Part shown: one piece after another, positions 60,464 to 62,940 of the stretch
Position numbering within the stretch: the stretch's first letter is position 1
Layout: each line of letters starts with the position of its first letter
NCBI RefSeq assembly: GCF_004330295.1
Contig: NZ_SJOJ01000032.1
Span: 1 to 62,940, forward strand
Length of the DNA stretch: 62,940 nt
Reading direction: 5' to 3'
Source of the DNA: Rahnella victoriana
GTDB taxonomy: Bacteria > Pseudomonadota > Gammaproteobacteria > Enterobacterales > Enterobacteriaceae
Translations under genes and position numbers: made by a program
Notes under the pieces: model-generated
What the model was told of the DNA's origin: nothing
What the model saw: only the letters and a program-made list of their open reading frames with translations
Database searches by the model: none

Positions 60464-61624
60464 CTATGCATCATTATTTTCAGTCGCCTCGTAACTCACA
60501 TCCGACAGCAACACCTCCAGATTCAACGTCGTCACAAAGCCGCTACCGCCCAGGCTGTGTGTCACCTTGCTGATTATCCAGGGTTGCGCGTCGATCACGG
60601 ATTTGAATCCGGACACCGCCACCGGCGTTTCCGGGAATAAGTCAGCCCGCCCGCGAGCCAGGGAGATCGTGAACTCTGCGACACCACGCTGGAGTTTGTC
60701 CCACTTAGCCTGGGCTGCCCGCATGGCGGCCTTTTGCGTGGCGTAGATGGTGGTGAGGGTAAACACGTTTTCATCGCTGCCCGCCAGATAATCCCCTTCT
60801 TTAGCCTCCGGCGTTTTCTGCACCTTCGCGCTAACCTTCTTTGCCTTCGGATGTTGCAGGGCGCGCAGGTACTGCACTTTCTTTTTCCGCTGCACCTTCA
60901 CCTTTTTCGGCTTCGGGTCTTTGGTATGCAACCAGCTTGCCGACACGCCGGTATAGGCTCCCCGGTCAGCAATATTGAACGTGTGCCCGTCGCCGTCGCT
61001 GCGGATTATTGTCATCTGCGGGATAGGTTTGCCGCTCGCCGTTTTTGCCGCGCCTGGCTTGATAAAAATCAGATTGCCCGCCTTGATGGCGACAACCGCG
61101 CCGTTCAGCTCCGCCAGACGGGTGATAAATTTTGCGTCCGTCTCCTGGGTCTGGTCGATGTGCGTGACCGGCACGTCTTTGAACTGCTCAGCAACGGCGG
61201 GCTTGAGGTTATTGCGCGCCGCCACGGCGGACACCACCGCCTCCAGCGTGGTGTCGTGATAAGAGATATCGCGGCGGGAATTGAGGCTGCCGCGATAGTC
61301 CGCGCTGCGGGCGCGAATGGTCAGCGTGTCCGGCGTGCCGCGATGCTCCACCTCATCCACGGTAAAGTCGCCTTTGTTCGTCAGTGCCTGGCCTTTCCAG
61401 CCGAGCGCGATATTGATCACCGCGCCGCGTGGCGGCATCTCCAGCAGGCCGTCGGTGTCGCTCAGCGTGATGTCGAGCTGGTCAGCCTCAAAGCCACGGT
61501 TATCCGTGAGCGTCAGCGAGATCAGCCGGTTGCTGACGTCCTGCGTGATGTCCTTCCCGCCGACGGTCACCGTGAAGTCCGGCGCAAACAGCGCACCGGA
61601 TCCGATGGTCATATCCGTAATCAC
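60464..61624 (-). CDS. Phage late control protein D (tail hub)
   Basis: A 386-residue protein similar to P2 gpD, a tail-hub/baseplate protein (VgrG gp27-like). LFAPDFTVTVGGKDIT, DRLISLTLTDNRGFEADQLD-type NRLISLTLTDNRG and SYHDTTLEAVVSAVAARNNL are typical. It has a lysine-rich stretch around residues 245-280 (KPKKVKVQRKKKVQYL), which many P2-like D proteins have. It overlaps U by 4 bases. Confidence 0.93.
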   Translation of the reverse strand: MITDMTIGSGALFAPDFTVTVGGKDITQDVSNRLISLTLTDNRGFEADQLDITLSDTDGLLEMPPRGAVINIALGWKGQALTNKGDFTVDEVEHRGTPDTLTIRARSADYRGSLNSRRDISYHDTTLEAVVSAVAARNNLKPAVAEQFKDVPVTHIDQTQETDAKFITRLAELNGAVVAIKAGNLIFIKPGAAKTASGKPIPQMTIIRSDGDGHTFNIADRGAYTGVSASWLHTKDPKPKKVKVQRKKKVQYLRALQHPKAKKVSAKVQKTPEAKEGDYLAGSDENVFTLTTIYATQKAAMRAAQAKWDKLQRGVAEFTISLARGRADLFPETPVAVSGFKSVIDAQPWIISKVTHSLGGSGFVTTLNLEVLLSDVSYEATENNDA

Positions 61625-62091
61625 AGCAAGCCTCCCAGCTTACCGGTTAAACCACCGGCCTGATCGAGCAGCCCGTCGGCCTGCGCTTTCATGTCGCCGA
61701 ACATGGCCGCCTGGGATTCATCCACGCGGGTCAGCGTCAGCGTGAATTCAATCCGGCGGGCGGCACCGTTGGAAAAATGTTCCGTGTGGGTTTCGCTGAC
61801 GCTGTTCACCACGAACATCCCGTAAATGGTGCCGCTACCCTCCAGCAGAGGCCATGCCTTGCCCTCATCGGCCATCAGGTTCAGTGCCATCAGCGACAGC
61901 CTTCCGCCGGTGATTTCCGGCATCAGCACACCGGACAGGGTAATTTTCTCCTCATTCACGCCGAGGAACTGCGGCAGCGGACGCAGGCCGACGCGGTTAT
62001 TCGCAGGCCAGCGGTAATCGACATCGCGCTGCAAACTTTGGTAGGGGACGGTCTGCAACTGAAACACAAACAGCCCGAGCGTTAACATCAT
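61621..62091 (-). CDS. Phage tail protein U (P2 gpU)
   Basis: A 156-residue P2 gpU-like tail protein: MMLTLGLFVFQLQTVPYQSL, YRWPANNRVGLRPLPQFLG, and FSNGAARRIEFTLTLTRVD. P2 gpU terminates and joins the tail. Gene order T-U-D-ogr matches P2. Confidence 0.93.
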   Translation of the reverse strand: MMLTLGLFVFQLQTVPYQSLQRDVDYRWPANNRVGLRPLPQFLGVNEEKITLSGVLMPEITGGRLSLMALNLMADEGKAWPLLEGSGTIYGMFVVNSVSETHTEHFSNGAARRIEFTLTLTRVDESQAAMFGDMKAQADGLLDQAGGLTGKLGGLL

Positions 62092-62103
62092 GCGGACATC
62101 TCC

Positions 62104-62940
62104 TTAATCGTTATCCATGCGGGAACGTTGTTGTGCGGCGCGGGCGCGGTCACGGGCTTCCAGTTCGGCGCGGATCTGTTTGCTGGCATCCGCACCACCC
62201 AGGGCATTCCCCGCTGAAATCTGGTAGGTGTGCGTGCTGCGGTCAACATAACTGCTGCCGCCACCGGCGGACACCGGCACATATGCCCCGCCGAGGGCAT
62301 TACCTGGCGGCAGCGTCAGCGGATCCTGTCCCGCAGCGGCGGCGTTACGCGCTTTGCTGGCGTTCTTATCCAGATCTGCCGATTCATCCTTGATGATGCC
62401 GAGCTTCTCCAGCAGCCAGTCCACACCCGAACGCAGTTTGTTGAACGCCTGCAGCGGCGCAGTCAGCGCGTTGGCAATCGCCCGCCCGAACATCACGCCG
62501 GTGTCCTTGCAGTTATTCAGCGTTTCCTGCGTAGATTTCACTGGCTCAATCAGGTCTTTGAACCACTGCCAGAGCATTTTCAGTTTGTCGCCGAGCCAGT
62601 CAAACACCGGCTTAAGCGGAGAAAACAACTCTTTGACCGGCGCGAACGCAATCCCCAGCCCTTCAATCACACCGGCAAAGAAGGCGCTGATCGGCTCCCA
62701 GTATTTGTGGATAATCAGCGCACCGGCGACGATGGCCGCTGCGACGGCAACCACCGGCCAGGTGAGGCCACCGATCACCGTGATAATGGCACTGCCGACC
62801 GTGCCGAGGATTGTCCAGAGCATGCTGGCGGCGGCAACGATCAGATTGATACCGCTGATAACCGGACCCGCCACCAGACCAAACACGCCGAGCGCGCCGA
62901 TAATCAGCAGCGCACCGCCCGCAATCTTGCCGAGCGTGGT
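62104..62940 (-). CDS. Phage tail tape measure protein T, 3' part
   Basis: The frame is open to the window edge, giving the last 278 codons. The C-terminal part has a hydrophobic region (IAGGALLIIGALGVFGLVAG and VSGINLIVAAASMLWTILGT) and a glycine-rich tail, as in P2 gpT tape measure proteins, which set tail length and are about 800 residues long. It is cut by the end of the window, so its 5' end is not seen. Confidence 0.88.
   Translation of the reverse strand, partial: TTLGKIAGGALLIIGALGVFGLVAGPVISGINLIVAAASMLWTILGTVGSAIITVIGGLTWPVVAVAAAIVAGALIIHKYWEPISAFFAGVIEGLGIAFAPVKELFSPLKPVFDWLGDKLKMLWQWFKDLIEPVKSTQETLNNCKDTGVMFGRAIANALTAPLQAFNKLRSGVDWLLEKLGIIKDESADLDKNASKARNAAAAGQDPLTLPPGNALGGAYVPVSAGGGSSYVDRSTHTYQISAGNALGGADASKQIRAELEARDRARAAQQRSRMDND

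Overview
The window looks like chromosomal DNA of an enterobacterium close to Rahnella, Serratia or Ewingella (Yersiniaceae). This is inferred from the gene content (BluF/YcgZ blue-light locus, TehB, OsmC, NlpA, a BtrK-like decarboxylase remnant, a PQQ dehydrogenase, a P2-type prophage end), one ERIC element and enterobacterial ribosome-binding sites. No rRNA, tRNA or CRISPR array was seen.

Layout. 1-14 kb is a mosaic of housekeeping and stress genes: a DHA2 exporter with a divergent LysR regulator, a GNAT acetyltransferase, the blue-light module (ycgZ, a ymgA-position gene, ariR, a fourth AriR-like gene, and convergent bluF), tehB, a CsbD-like protein, phosphoketolase, osmC, a YodC-like protein, an NTF2-like protein, a small lipoprotein, nlpA and a second MFS exporter with an ERIC element in its leader. 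14.4-30.7 kb is an apparent specialised-metabolite locus. It starts with an SMR pump and the remains of a carrier protein / PLP decarboxylase / luciferase-like monooxygenase set, damaged by an internal deletion. Next is one long operon (membrane-fusion protein, ABC ATPase, duplicated permease, sigma-54-dependent response regulator, histidine kinase, phosphopantetheinyl transferase) behind a good -24/-12 promoter. After an AraC-type regulator comes a tightly overlapping operon of a KAS III-like protein, an acyl carrier protein, an acyl-CoA dehydrogenase-like protein, a MATE exporter and an alpha/beta hydrolase. The motif TCCC-N6-GGGA recurs upstream of the export operon, with a related inverted repeat upstream of the biosynthetic operon, so one enhancer-binding regulator may control both.

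30.8-40 kb is a seven-gene uptake and catabolic operon (Opp-type ABC transporter, two nucleoside hydrolases, a DHDPS/NAL-family lyase) with a divergent LysR regulator. 40.3-42.8 kb is a membrane PQQ dehydrogenase with an Ala/Pro-rich insertion. 43-47.5 kb is a class-3 lipase of probable type VI secretion effector type, followed by three tandem lipoprotein immunity-like genes and the stub of a fourth. The stub abuts a truncated hipA with an intact hipB and two canonical hip operators.

48-53.8 kb is a sugar-acid type cluster (GntR with a three-unit operator array, ManD/RspA-like dehydratase, glucose/beta-glucoside-type PTS IIBC, FAH-family enzyme, LysR). 53.8-59.5 kb is a second complete Opp-type ABC operon. 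From about 59.8 kb to the end is the right end of a P2-like prophage (ogr, D, U and the 3' part of tape measure T), with one unrecognised small gene between ogr and D.
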